Below, piece by piece: positions 11,401 to 24,300 of a stretch of DNA of 64,000 nucleotides. The notes under the pieces were generated by a model, which ran no database searches, was not told the DNA's origin, and worked only from the letters and a program-made list of their open reading frames with translations. Position numbers and translations under genes: made by a program. The stretch spans positions 64,001 to 128,000 of the forward strand of contig JAQGDQ010000383.1 in the NCBI GenBank assembly GCA_030141605.1, given 5' to 3'. This DNA is from Tubiluchus corallicola. Taxonomy: Eukaryota; Priapulida; Priapulimorpha; Priapulimorphida; Tubiluchidae. Each line of letters begins with the position of its first letter. Within the stretch, counting starts at the first letter, position 1.

Positions 11401-14365
11401 CTTTACGAGATCGACTGCTGTAAACTGAAAACAACCTTGTTATTCGCGGCATAATTCAGTGGGCTGTCTAATAATAAATCCGCCAAAAATTTTTTGATTG
11501 ACGTTTTTGTTCTGGCAAATAACCTTTTCTTCGCTTATTCTATCTCATTTTTCACTTTAAGATAATTACGCCTATTCCTTCTGCGGTAATAAACAATTTA
11601 GAAAGATATCATAATTTTCGTCATTTGGTTTAGTCCGTATCTCTTTCGTTCCTTAGTAAGTTGTCTCGACAAGTCTTGCACAGCAATTTAGCACGAAGCC
11701 TATCTGCTAGACTTGTTATGTCTATGGTTTCATTTATTGATTATAATTGCTATGTTACCAATTAAACTTATATTATTACATTTCATGTATTTCTAAATTC
11801 GCGAAAATCTGTAATTCATTGGGGCTTTGCAAATAGTCGCAAGCTAAAATTTTTTGCCATGAGACAAAAGTAAAAATAGTAAAACAAATTGAAACACAAC
11901 TATTAAAACAGGATATAGACATAAGTAAAATTTAACTGTTATACACTTTTCTAAAACAGTGGGGGTTCAACTAAGATTTAAATGAATCTAAAGTTTCTAA
12001 ATCTTTTATATTTTTGGAAAGCCGGTTCGAATGCTTCAGACCAGAAGCAGCAAATTTAATTTAGTTTAAATTATTTGCTCTTATAACAACATTTTAGTGT
12101 TCTGAAACATACAGCGCCCAATTACAAATATTACAATTTACAAGTTCTCTTTTTCTTGTTTTCTAATAAGTCGTTCAAGGAGCTGCAAAGAAAATGCCTT
12201 ATTTTTAGTGTTGTGTAAGCATTGTATGTTGTGTAGCATTGTACGTTGTGTAGCATTGTGTAGCGGTTGAATTAGGCAAAGTCTGTAACTTTTACGCATC
12301 AGGCGTGTCATTTTAAGTCTTTCACACGTGCACACGCATCAAATTTCATTTCTCACGTATTCAACAACTTCACACGCAAGTTTGCAAATCACCTGGCTTG
12401 ACTGGCTTCCTTTGCCACTAGTACCAATCACAACATAATTAGTAGTACCACTCTCAAAAATACAGTAACATTCATGAGTCTCACGATGTATATTACACTA
12501 AAGGCTATTACAATTGTTGAAGATTAAGCACTTTCGGGTGTCATTGAGCTTTTTTCATGTGTACCAAAGAACATATTTATACATAAACCATGGTGAACTC
12601 CAATAACTGCACAAAAAAGCTCACTGGTACCCAAATATTAGCCTAATTTTGTATTTTTGCCTCAATTTATTGCTAACTTGATCCTGATACTCAAAAACAG
12701 CAAAAAATTCTGGGGTGTAATTTGACCACCTCCCCCCCCCCCGCCCGATCCCTGCCAGGGGAACGAGCATTGGGCTTTCTGTTATCACATTCATTTTTAC
12801 TTTAAATGGTCAGTAGCTCGTATGATGTACAATGTACCAAAATAACGGCTTGATTCAAGCCGATATTCAAGCTGATATTTTGGTACATTGTACAGCAAAC
12901 ATAAATGGTTAAAAACAGAAGATTGGACTAGAATTTTGACAGCAGATAACGGAAGAAACTTGCGTGTACGCCGTAAAGTATATAATTGATAATGACCCTC
13001 TAACGAATGTTGCAGATGCTAACATTCGTGCATCGCACATAAAAGGAACGTCATCGTCTAACCTTCACATTGCACTATGTATGCGCTGTTGTCACATTCT
13101 ATAATACGTCACTGCCACTCACAGGACAATATTTATTGCTCATTTATACATTTGTATTTATATTTCATATTTATGTTTGTTTATTTATTATATGCGTTCA
13201 ATATAAAAACATAAGACAAGTTTGAAATACAGTGACACTACAAAACACAAACAATCATCGATAAAACAATTATTATAAGATAATTCCTGTTAGCCATTAT
13301 TTTTAGTCACTTAAATGAAGAGTTTAATGATTACTATTTAAAATAGTTTGTCCACTCATCTGACCTCAACACATAAGACTGACATAAATATATCATTTAA
13401 AAAGCAATTTTTGCTTGATGTAAGAGTAATTTTAACATACTGTGTGAAAACTGCGTTCAAGTAACATAGTAAACGGAACATGGATTTGAGCCACACTCTT
13501 GGTTGAAATGTAATTTCACTCTCGTCAAATTTCACATTGCAGTTCAGTCAATGCCCATCTAAAGTGCTTGATATTAAATTACAAAATATATTAATAGGAA
13601 ACTGTTGTCACCTGGCTTTCCACCGAGCGATATCATGAAGATTATTCTGAGCAAAGGACAAGAAAATGAAGAAGAAGAAGAAGAAGAGAAGGAAGAAGAA
13701 AAAGATTTAAGGTCAGTATGACAGATGAACGCACTTACTTAGACATCCATTGCGGTCACTGGAATACAACAAAATTATCAAATAAAAAGCACCATTGGTA
13801 ATGCCTGTGCTCATCATCGGGTTGTTAAATCCGCTTCAAAAATTCTGGGAATTAAACAGCAACCTGTGGTACATTTGCACGAAACGAGGATCGCAAAGAA
13901 AGCTCAAATTGCCATTAATGACGAATGTTATCCATGCAGGTAATAAATTTTTTATATCCTCACTTCAGGTCGTAGCTACTATTTAATTAGCTCTAAAACC
14001 ACGAGGATTTTATATTCTTTCTGTCCTGTTCGGTAAATTTGCAATATTCTCTGTATCACTATATATAGTTTATTAGCACTAATGTGACAACTGATTGAAT
14101 TTATTTGTGTTAATTTTCTTTTGTTGTAGCATGTGAAACCACTCAAATTTCATTATAATTATGTATTGTCATATAATGACAATTGCTTACTTACTTACTT
14201 ATTTATGTACTTACTTACTTACTTACTTATTTACTTCCTTCCTTCCTTCCTTGTTTGCTTGCTTGCTTGCTGGCTTGCTTACTTACTTACCTATCTACTT
14301 ACCTACCTACCTACCTACCTACCTACCTACCTACCTACCTACCTACCTACCTACCTACCTTCCTT

Positions 14366-14451
<86 letters not shown>

Positions 14452-16615
14452 CACTCACGCACTCACACACTCACTCACTCACTCACTCACTCACTCACTT
14501 ATTGTAGGTAACTTACACAGAACAAGCTGAGCTCTGCAACTTTGTTTATTAGTGTGGCTGATGACATAGTTTTCAAGCCCATTGTGTGGGCCAAAATTTG
14601 TCATCGCGCTTATAGTGTGGTAAAATGTCTTTTTTGATCATGTCTTAATTTAGCGACACCTCTCTGGCTCGTTTTTATTGTAGACCTTCAAAACTCTCCT
14701 CATGCTCGGGCAGCACACAATATTATGACAATGTTGTCACGATTCTCGTCAGGACCTTCGCAAAAATATGTTCCGAAAACATTGTCATAATGTTGGTATA
14801 ATGTAGGATATTTTTGTCCAATATTGGTACAACATTGAACCAATACTGTCGTCCAATATTGGAAACAATTGGTTTACACATATTGATAAAAAGTGTTGTT
14901 ACAATGTTGTAGCGGCAAGTCCATATTTCCATATGATATACATATTTGCAAAATTATTGCGACAACATTGTTAGAACATTGTCGAGCTGCCTGGGTAGAC
15001 AAGTAGACAGTCAGCTAATTTTAGACTATTGTCACAGAAAACAGTTCTGCCTTGTTCTTGAAAAGTAGCCCGCGTTCTTGTTCTTAATAACGGTAAAGTG
15101 ACAATTCGTGTTAGCAAAAACAGTAGTGGGTTTTACGTAAGACCGTCTCGTCTTTCTAGGTACAAAATCGTAGTTCCAGAGGGAGTTAAGCATTTTGCCA
15201 ACCACCGTATGAGTCTTGCAACGATTTTAAAATACAGTCCAAATGCTCTACAAAGAATTCGCAACTGTATCAAAGGAAAACCTGCATACATTGTGCCTGG
15301 AAAAGTGGGACGGGATGATCTAGAAGTGTCTGCACTGCTGAACGTCCCACTCCTGGCAACAGAGCCGAGAACGGCTGCTTTGTACGGAACAAAATCTGGA
15401 GTAAAGCGTATATTTGCGGCAGCGGATGTCGATATGCCGTTTGGTGAGTCGGATATTTACTCGGAAAACGAACTTTATGATCGCCTAACCGATCTGATAG
15501 TGAACCACTTGCAGATTAGAAAATGGCTACTTAAGTTAAATGAGGAAATGGATGGACGTGGAACTCTGCTATGTGACGTGGCAGGCGGATTGGGCGGTTT
15601 TTATGAATGGGCGGTGCATGAACAGGTGCGCTATGGGGAACTATGGAAGCATCAATGGGCGCAGCAACCTGTCTTTCGTGTACTTCGAGAAAATATACCA
15701 AAAATGCTTAGAAACAATTCTCATATGGTTGAGTCTGTCCTGTGCCCGTCGTGGGATGATTTCTTAGACGGGTTCCTGTTAAATGGGGGAATTATTGAGG
15801 CATATCCGCCAAGCGACAGTGTCACAAACCTGGTTGTGGACGTGCTGATTGAACCAACTGGGAATATCAACATCCTGCTTGCTGGAGACCAGATTCATGC
15901 GGAGCACCCCCTTCAGTGCTGGGGTCTCTCAATTCCACAATGCTCAGTAGAACCTGAGACTTTAAACCGAGCCTGTATCGGAATAGCAAAAGCTTGCAAA
16001 GAGCGTCACATTATAGGTTACATGTCCCTAGACTTTTGTACTTTCATCGATCCTTTGTCAGATAAGCAGATACTTTGGGCTATTGATTTAGATATTGGTT
16101 ACAGCGAACATCTTGCTAATTTTCAACTTTTGCGCAAGATAAGTGGTGCTACACTGAACATGGAAGCAAATAGTTTACAGGTGGATGTACAGTCGTCGTC
16201 ACAACCAGTTCGGCTAGTTCGACGTCCTGGAAGATCTCAGGATCTTAGTACTCTTGAAACCAAGTCTGTGGAAAAGGTAGCAGTTATTAGTTCTCGACTT
16301 CACCATACCAACTTGGCCATGATCCATTACAGCGTCTTCTTCCACATTTGCCGCAACTATGGAATGGAGTATAATTCAAAGGATAAAGAAGGGACGCTGC
16401 TGACACTTCTTGACAATGCTAGGAGAGAAACCATTGGAATGATGACGTTGTCTTCTACTCTTGCTTCTGCTCTGGCCATGTTTGCTCAGACTTTAAGGTC
16501 CATGCACTCGGAGATCTCCACAACGGATTTTCCTCTGGAAACAAATTTTCTGTCAGCCGCTGACGAAGTTGATAAAATCAGAAGCCGAGCTGTAACACCT
16601 CCACTAGATACATAG
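8483..16615 (+). CDS. IQCH: IQ motif-containing protein H (IQCH), 3 exons, 1023 aa
   Basis: Coding exons: 8483-9958, 10566-10705, 15160-16615; phases (0, then 2) match and the sum is 3072 nt. The protein length (1023 aa) is close to human IQCH (about 1027). Seen: an N-terminal helical region, one IQ motif near residues 403-424 (VKIQATVRAYQVRCRYLELK, calmodulin-binding type), then IIIHLPSL joined across intron 1 to RQNLQIGRLGEIFDENVEVI. The C-terminal half carries the family signatures GGIIEAYPPSDSVTNL, GDQIHAEHP, ACKERHIIGY and WAIDLDIGYSEHL. Known of the family: a calmodulin-binding protein expressed mainly in testis and needed for sperm development in mammals; the C-terminal half has an ATP-grasp-like look (inference). 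The start ATG at 8483 opens a frame aligned with the vertebrate N-terminus. Oddities: only two introns in the coding region, and a shortened linker at the exon 2/3 join. A poly(A) signal AATAAA lies at 16650-16655. Confidence 0.95.
9959..10565 (+). other. IQCH intron 1
   Basis: GT (9959) to AG (10565), phase 0. It contains a 22-bp imperfect direct repeat (GGTTTATAAAAATTC at about 10024 and 10323) but no recognisable coding sequence. Confidence 0.85.
12826..12894. repeat. Compound perfect palindrome (69 bp)
   Basis: A perfect 19-bp inverted repeat, TGTACAATGTACCAAAATA at 12826-12844 and its exact complement at 12876-12894. The loop holds a second perfect 8-bp hairpin (CGGCTTGA-T-TCAAGCCG) directly after the left arm. 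No protein-coding potential is seen. Confidence 0.9.
13663..13705 (+). repeat. GAA-rich purine tract
   Basis: Short (GAAGAAGAA) microsatellite with GGAAGAAG variants. Confidence 0.8.
14190..14503 (+). repeat. Tetranucleotide array with block-wise motif changes
   Basis: Blocks of ACTT, CTTC and GCTT (to about 14290), then ACCT x15 (14301-14360), two transition units (TCCT, TCTT), ACTT x20 (14369-14448) and ACTC-type units (14449 to about 14500). Register is kept from 14301 onward. The threonine/leucine/tyrosine-rich open frames translated from it are artefacts. Confidence 0.96.
14705..14995. mobile_element. TIR MITE rich in CAATATTG/ACAATGTTGT motifs, copy 1
   Basis: The left end CTCGGGCAGCACACAATATT and the reverse complement of the right end CCCAGGCAGCTCGACAATGT form imperfect terminal inverted repeats about 40 bp long. 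The interior (GGACCTTCGCAAAAATATGTT, CCAATATTGGAAACA, CACATATTGAT) is shared with 31147-31375 in the same order. No target duplication was established. Confidence 0.65.
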
Positions 16616-16649
16616 TAAGACTAGTAAGACTAAAAAGCACTTTAGCATG

Positions 16650-16655
16650 AATAAA
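16650..16655 (+). promoter_or_regulatory. Poly(A) signal of IQCH
   Basis: AATAAA located 35 bp after the IQCH stop codon, the first canonical signal downstream. Confidence 0.65.
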
Positions 16656-18920
16656 TGCTGCACCATATTGCTTTTAATTATGCCACTTATTTACGAAACA
16701 ATTTATAAAGTCATAAAAAGATTATTGAGAATTTCGAGTTTGTATTTTTCGCGCAATTATAAAACAAACAATTTCGCGTGCACAAAAGTTCGTGTTTCGT
16801 CTTTCAGTGTATACCGCACTGACTAGTAACCGTTTCAGTGTGAGCAGGCTACTAGTCTGCTCAATATTACACAATATTACAGTCTACTTTTATCGGATAT
16901 TCCCTAAACTAACATTAAATTTTGGATGATCTTTCAAGCATAATCGGATAGGTCAACAAGCCTGTATCCCGCCAACTTGGCATAATACAAATTCAAATTT
17001 TAATTTACATCCATGTCATTGTCATGGCTATTCAGTATTCGTGTCATTGCTTTGTTTGAAAAACAAGACCTTTGCTGCATGTTTTAACTTCAGATTCAAC
17101 AGTAGTTCAAATTTAAATTCTGCCGCGGGATAAACTCAAAAAGAAGCGTGGTAAAATATTTTAAGTTAAATAAATAGATTGCTTTTGTTTTTGTGGTGGT
17201 AGGTTTTTCACGAAAGATTGCGTTTAAATTCATGACCAGTGAGGCAGATGAATAATTTTATTGCCTATTAGTCGATGTCTGCAAAGCTTATGTGATATAA
17301 TCGAGAATAGACTATTTAATCTAGTTATTTATGGTAGGTAACTCAGAGTCGTCTAACAGCCCCTACATCACTTTCAATTACCACAATAATTTAGTCAATC
17401 ATTCTTGCGTTTCACTGCAAAACTGAGTACATGAATTAAAATTACTGCATTATTGACTTTTTATGCACTTCCAACAATTTATGGAGAAGTAGATGGTATA
17501 AATTGTTTATTTATTCACACAAAAGCCAATTTTGCTTTTAGACTATTCTTGAATTTTTTATCCATTCGCATGACTCTTTAAAAAATCCTTAGAGAGGGTG
17601 TACTTTCTTCTCATCGCCACACACTATGTTATAAACATCATCAATTTAACATCCCAGGTGAAAAAGTTATTAAAGTTATATTGCACTATCGTTGGTTAAA
17701 TGACAAAATATTTCTCGACAAGTTGATACTCCTAACTAGTGTTCAAGTATAGGAGTATGTATAACGTGTATCACGTAAAATGCGCTACCAGAAAGGGTTT
17801 TTAATTCACCATAAACCTCTAAATGGTTTACTGTCTCTTAAACGCTTCGAACGTGACAGCAAAGGGTTTCCTGCAACAGTAAGCCCTTTCGATACAAAAA
17901 AGCCTTTAGAAAATCCTTTATTTTTATTTTATTTTTAGTCCCAATAATACCTAATGATGGCATTCAAATATTGAAATATTGTGTGGATAGAAGCAATTCG
18001 TGCCACACGATTGGTTCATAATTTTTTGGAGAAAGATAAAATCTGAAAAATTTACCGGATTCCAATAAGGTAAAATGGATAAATAAAACTACAGAATTAC
18101 ATATACAACATCAAAGATTAATCGTTAGAGCACGAAAGACTATGCAAACAGATTATCTGCTTTATACAAACTGGTTATGAGCAAAACTTGAATTAAGCTA
18201 TGCACGCCAGGCGGGGCGCAGAGTATAGTTTCTGTACAAATTATCGAAGTGCTTGCGGCTTTCGTAAATTGATGTAAACACCATAATTCATCTATTTTCA
18301 TTATAAAATAGGCATCAGATTTTCTTATAATCAACAATTGTAAATGAAACAATAAAACTGAAACGATAAACGACAATTTGAAATGGAAGTTGAACATTAC
18401 CAAAATTTTACTCCACAAATTTACCTCTTACACTACACATATTCTTATAATGCTCAGAGATACTCTGGACACATTATTCTACATTATATAGTTATATTTT
18501 TTAGTTTTATATAGCAATCCTATGTGTAATATAGCTGAGCCGTAAAATTCCTCAAGACAGGCTCTTATAAATTCTTTAATTTGCATTCAATGAACTGTGA
18601 AAGTTTTACTAACAAAACATTTGTTCAACTGCAAAAAGAATCATTAAATTCAAAATAGCAGTCATCGCGCTGAGCGCTAATCATCTATTATAGACACAAC
18701 CTATCACATTTGTATAAAATATTTCATTTAGTGTAAAATTTAAGACATATTCCACGAAAAAGGACCGTAAACCGATTAACAGCAAACTGACTATCGTACA
18801 TATCGACATTTAGTTTTTTAAATATTAAAACTTATGTAATGTGGTTACGGCACATTATGCAAATATGTTTATTAATGTTAATAAGTTACTCACAAGAAGC
18901 TAAATGTAAAACGTCATATC
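16656..18920. other. Intergenic, nothing recognised
   Basis: AT-rich spacer between IQCH and the next gene. Open frames are short and without recognisable domains. Confidence 0.4.
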
Positions 18921-18929
18921 ATCAACATA

Positions 18930-19400
18930 GAACTACGACTCCAGGGACATTCTAACAAAATTTACAGTGAGATAGTGTATTGCTACGATCGTCCTCAGTG
19001 TAAATATTAAACAGATAAGGTGAAAATATGCCGACTTGTCTAACGCCATTTGACCCATCAGGTATATGCAGTATTTAGCCACCCAATGACACTTATGCAG
19101 TTCTAGTATTTGATGCGATGCCAAATAGGAGATATGAATAATAAGTGGCATGCCGCAACTGGCTGGTTTGCCTAAACAAAATGGGATTATTAACTGCATT
19201 ACAAGTATTCTATGTGTTGAGGAGACAAAAATATTCTGGGACGCGGGTCTGTACGCTTCATAATTACCTCTTTTAACTTATACTAGTATGAAGCACTGTT
19301 AGGCAGGCGAAAACACCAGTGCGTCCAAAGCTTTGTCATAATCAGTGAGTTCAAACATTTTAGATGTTCAACTGGTCATTGAAACTCGTTTTACCCCATT
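18930..19400 (-). mobile_element. Degraded non-LTR retrotransposon (RT fragment with GIFSPYLFN motif)
   Basis: The minus strand of about 18992-19051 encodes NGVRQVGIFSPYLFNIY, a clear copy of the NGVRQGGxLSPxLFNxY motif of non-LTR reverse transcriptases. Upstream on that strand (about 19320-19350) a TDYDKALD stretch resembles the DAxKAFDxV motif. Stops and frame changes separate them, so this is a dead remnant. Confidence 0.8.
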
Positions 19401-20048
19401 GGCGAAGTTTGTTTTCTGCTTTTAACAATAAGCTGCTCAGTTGCCAAAGTTAAGCAAAATGCCAGACCCGGTTAATACGATACCCATGGTACAGTTAAAG
19501 GCAGATGGACGAAGTTTCATGCTAGCTGGTCGTTCACAAGCTGAGGGCACAGCTATGTGTTAGAGCCTTCAATTTGATTAAGTTAATACATTACCACGAA
19601 GAAGAAGGAGAGATGTATAACATGGCTAAAACACTCCCGGTTTTGTCACTCACTTTTGTGGATTACCCTAGGTAATCACTAGGTTCTGGTCCCACCTCAA
19701 CTACCAACATTGCAAGTAGATGCTGCCATTGAGTACTGGATGATACCTTTCAGTGTGACGAACTATATGACAGGGCAAATGATAGAGTGTCTGAAATCTA
19801 ATTAACCCTAGAACTTGGCTTTGCAATAAAATAGAAGGCTGCCACCAAATTTTTAGTGCTTATCGCAAATTAATTTATTTGGATTAGATAGACAGACACA
19901 TTTACTGCAAGTTGGTTTCATTATGTTCTTGAATGCGCAACTTAGTTCGATTAGCACCGAGATTTTGCATTGCTCAGTCCCGTACACTGAGCTGAGTATT
20001 ACTATTATGCAACGTAGGTAATTAAATAACAATTTTAATTAGAATGGT

Positions 20049-20052
20049 AATT

Positions 20053-20083
<31 letters not shown>

Positions 20084-20087
20084 TTAC

Positions 20088-20157
<70 letters not shown>

Positions 20158-20230
20158 GTTATTGTTGTAATAGTTGTATATTGTTATAGAATTGTAATTA
20201 CTATTATTATTATTATTATTATTATTGTTA

Positions 20231-20313
<83 letters not shown>

Positions 20314-20324
20314 GCTATTATTCT
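20049..20324 (+). repeat. (ATT)n microsatellite, about 275 bp
   Basis: Nearly pure ATT trinucleotides with one interrupted segment around 20155-20205 (GTT/GTA variants). The poly-isoleucine open frame is an artefact. Confidence 0.97.
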
Positions 20325-21392
20325 TTTATTAATACCTAGTTTAATATCAACTTTAAACAATGTTTAGGTTTGAAAGGTCAAACATTAGACCGAATTAGCT
20401 ATTTCACGTCAATAAAGAAAGTCATAAGTAAATTTTACGAAGCAACTACCAATGAATTGTTGCAAACACATAATACAATGAGCTGCCTATATGAAATATG
20501 AAAGTCCTGCTTTGACTTACTTGCATTGTAGTTAACGTATATGCTTGCAACGTCAGTAGCTATTACAATAAGATCTTTATCAAAATATTTTCATGAAATA
20601 TTTTAACATAAACTTGGACTATCTACATCTGAGATCTTTGTTAGCCTATATACATTTATTTACACTCAGTCATCCTAAATACGTGTAGCTGTTCGCTGTT
20701 CGCGTACTATTGTTTCGTATTGCACTTTGTTTCGTATTGCGCAATGCAAGTGAAACTTTAGATGCCACTGAAATTTCCCAAAAAATCCATCAAGAAAAAG
20801 GATTACCACTGTTACAGCATTTAACACGTATTTGTTGATCCAATGTATGCATTTCCTTTTTTCTAAAGTATGTGGTCATGCGTGCTAGTCTTAAGATAAA
20901 CTGTCTAAGGAAGTGTATTAGGTGGCAGACGAGAGTCTCCCTCTTACGGTAGCTATCTGTACTAAAACCCGAATTTAGAACTTCTAATTCAAAGACCCAT
21001 TAAATAAGTTTTACGAAGACATATTACCCCGAATGATTTTATAATTATATTGAACAGGTACAAGAAAAAGCATTTGTCTAGTTAAGGCGGGTAGTAATCG
21101 TAGATCTGCCATTGTGACGTTTGAAAAACCTACAGACCGGAACAACAAACGTCCTGGTTCAAGTGTGTAGATAATACTCTGTACTATTACCTGAAGTGTG
21201 AACTTTGGATGTGGTATACGTACATTACGGCTGGTGTCTAACAAGTTGCTGTCAACGGAATAATAACATTGCATATACACTGTGCTATTTGGCAGTTTTG
21301 TCGGATGAATATTGTGGTTGCATAAATCCACTTATATTGACTATGTTCTGACCCCATAAGAACATTTATTGTTGAGTGGTGTCACTAAAGTC

Positions 21393-24300
21393 ATGCCAAA
21401 GTTATTGTTGTTTGCTGTCGTTGTAGTTTATGTCTTACGCACAGGTATGACCTTTATGTTACTCTCTTGTGATACTTATTTAAAAAGTACTATGTCCAGG
21501 CCTATCTATTACTATATGTACAACAGTGTACAAAACGTGCTCTGCCTGCAGTCATACTTCAAAGACATTAATATAGGAGACCTCTATATAGTGCATAAAT
21601 GTTTGTCTAGCGTATTTTTAAAATCGCCAGTCATTTGCAGTCTTAGAACTTCTTCCGGTAGGGAGTTCCAAAAGCTATTTGAAAAACTGTGCTTGTATCG
21701 CTCAGGGTTGGCTGTGTGCTTGTAAAGTTTAATGTTTCATTGTAACTTTGCAGTTAACTTCTTTCTTGCCAATGATTGAACTAATGTTTTATTTATAAAA
21801 AAACAATATTTAGTTTAAAATAAGAACTACTTGTTCTTTTTATTTAAATGTTATGTCACAAGTTCATAGCATTAATTATACTAAACTTTAATTATAATTA
21901 GTTGTTTTTCAGTACGTATTGGTATCTGATGGAGAAAAAATAATGTTCAATTAAATTTAACTACTTTATACAATTTAGTTCGTTCCTTTCCAGCCAGTTA
22001 TTTAAAAGAATTTATGTTAATTCACGTATCTACTGCAAGCAAATAACTCTTCGTATTTTGTTACGTCTGTTTTTAGTTTTGGTGGGTGTTACAGTTCACA
22101 CAGAATTTACCAACAAATAAAGTCGCCATCTTGAATTTTAACATGGCTGGTAACAATGAAGTCTATTTTTTATTATTTTGCAGTTAAAAATATTTCACTG
22201 CTGTCACAGAGATAAACAGCGTATAATTAATAGTCATGTCGCCATCATCACAAAGCAAATATTTTCAGTAGGCAAGGGTGCAACGATCGTGATTGCGAAA
22301 TTTGCGATTTCTATACACGTTTTTATGATCACTTAAACACGATGAACGAAGAATGAAAAATGCAAAGTGTTCGAAGTCCTCAGTTGTTTATCTGGAAAAA
22401 ACAGAAACAACTGCCACAGATGTTTTAGAGTCCGAAAACGGATAGACTTTTAAAGTGTGACACACAAGTACATTGTTTAAAACGCTTGAAAATAAAATTG
22501 GGTATACGCAATCCCGTGATCCATCAATTGAGGCTACCGTGGCCCGAGACTGAAGTTAAGCAACTTAGGCTGCTCAGCGAATTGATGGGTGACACCCAGA
22601 TTCAATACTTACTCTGGAGATTTTATTTCTATACTAATTCTGTTTGGTTTCCATGTTAAAAAAGGATGTGTTCACAGGTAAAAATGGCACAGGAAAAATG
22701 GCACGGTAAAAATGGCGCCGGGAAAAATTGTACGAATGGAAAAGTAGGTAAAAATGGGTTAGCAAAAATGGCATGGTAAAAATGACACAAATGGAAAAGT
22801 AGGTAAAATGGCACAGGAAAAATGGCAAACTTAGTAAAATATGAGTTTAGGGTTAGGGTTACTGAGGGTGATAATTATTTTAGTCAGCTTTACCTCTGAC
22901 AAGGAAGCTATGCTTCAACACAGTTTGTTTATTTCGTTGATTGTTTTTTGTCTAAACTACCTAACAGATTTCTGCGAAACTTTATGGAGAAGGGGTAGGG
23001 TGGCAAAATGAGCTTTTTTCACCCTTCCTTTTTGGCAAAACTTGATCGAACACCACATACAAAGATCATTCGTGACAGTTACAAAAGAAAATATTTTTCT
23101 GACAAAATTAAAAAAACAAGGTTGACCCTTTAAACATTGTGTCATTTGAAATGATTCTGATTTCTGATAGTCATTAATTAAAGTACTACAGATATTTATT
23201 AAAGCCGACAGGTAATTAAATTTTGGTTCACCGGCTATATAAGGGATGAACTTTAAACTGCATTAATCGCTGCGGAATTCCTAGTGGTCTAAGGCGTTTG
23301 TCTTGTAAGCAGAACAACCCTAGTTTAAATCCAGGCTGTATTCCAAATTTCCGTATTTCCTGTCGTTCAAGTTTGGTACCAACATTTAATTAATTGTGAG
23401 CTTGTAGCAGGCAACATAACAAAATATAGCGTAACATAACTATGTCATAAAATGTTATAGCACCATTAAGTAATGTTGACAATAATATTATAATGAATAA
23501 TTTGTCAGCGCTATCTTTATCCTGTTCCTGATTTCACACAACTATATTAAGAAGCTGTGACATAACAGGATTTCCTGCGTCTGAGCTTGGGCGACAGTTC
23601 CTCATTATTAATAAACAAGGATGTCTAGAGTTCCCACAATTGCTGAAAATTAGATTGGGATTTACAGGAATTGTCAGAAACAGGAACTATCGAACTGCTA
23701 GTGATTCAATTATTATGAATTGAGGTTAAGCGCAAGCCTATTCCTTTATAAGCTGTAAATCCACTTTGTTGCTATAAATAATTTCAAAGAAAAATAATAA
23801 TAAGAAAATAATAAGATTTCGGAGAGTGTTATAACTGGAAAATCATTGTTCTTTAACAGAATTAACATAGAATTTAGAAGAAAGAAGCCTTTGAAAATTT
23901 GTGTCAACTGGGCTTCGAACTCAGATCCTTGTGGTTTCGGGCGGCACACTCTAGCTATTTGAGCTACCAACCTGCATGACTAAAGGAGGTCTGAACACTG
24001 ATTATCATACTACTGATACTACTCAGCATGCATTCATTCAGACCCACTTATCCACAATAGAGGGAAACTAATTAGTTAATGGATTATCATTGGGCCCTTA
24101 GCAGGGATAGCACACAGCACTTAGTGCCCAAATACTCAACAATTAAATTTAGAAAGAGGAAGAATCTGAAAAATTATGAGTCGACCAGTTATGATGTCTA
24201 CTACTGAAAAAGTAGAAACTGGTTAACTGCGCTAGATAGACGATGCAAAATTATTGTTATCGCCTGTGTTACATTAATTAAAATTGATGTCGCATTTGTG

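Larger units (their letters stand above)
10706..15159 (+). other. IQCH intron 2, repeat-bearing
   Basis: A 4.45-kb intron (GT 10706, AG 15159, phase 2). Apart from the palindrome at 12826-12894, the GAA-rich patch at about 13665-13700, the tetranucleotide array and the MITE listed separately, nothing recognisable was found. A small extra exon whose length is a multiple of 3 cannot be excluded. Confidence 0.8.

Noticed and set aside
14133-14507. Leu/Thr/Tyr-rich open frames in all three forward frames
   Set aside because: Translation of the tetranucleotide array; no splice sites or domain support.
20044-20367. Poly-isoleucine open frame
   Set aside because: Translation of (ATT)n.
22509-22620. 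Functional 5S rRNA gene
   Set aside because: Only the internal control region is recognisable, with several mismatches, and the terminal stem sequences do not pair.
23271-23340. Functional tRNA gene
   Set aside because: The B box is degenerate (GTTTAAATCC), the acceptor stem does not pair and there is no T-run terminator directly after it.
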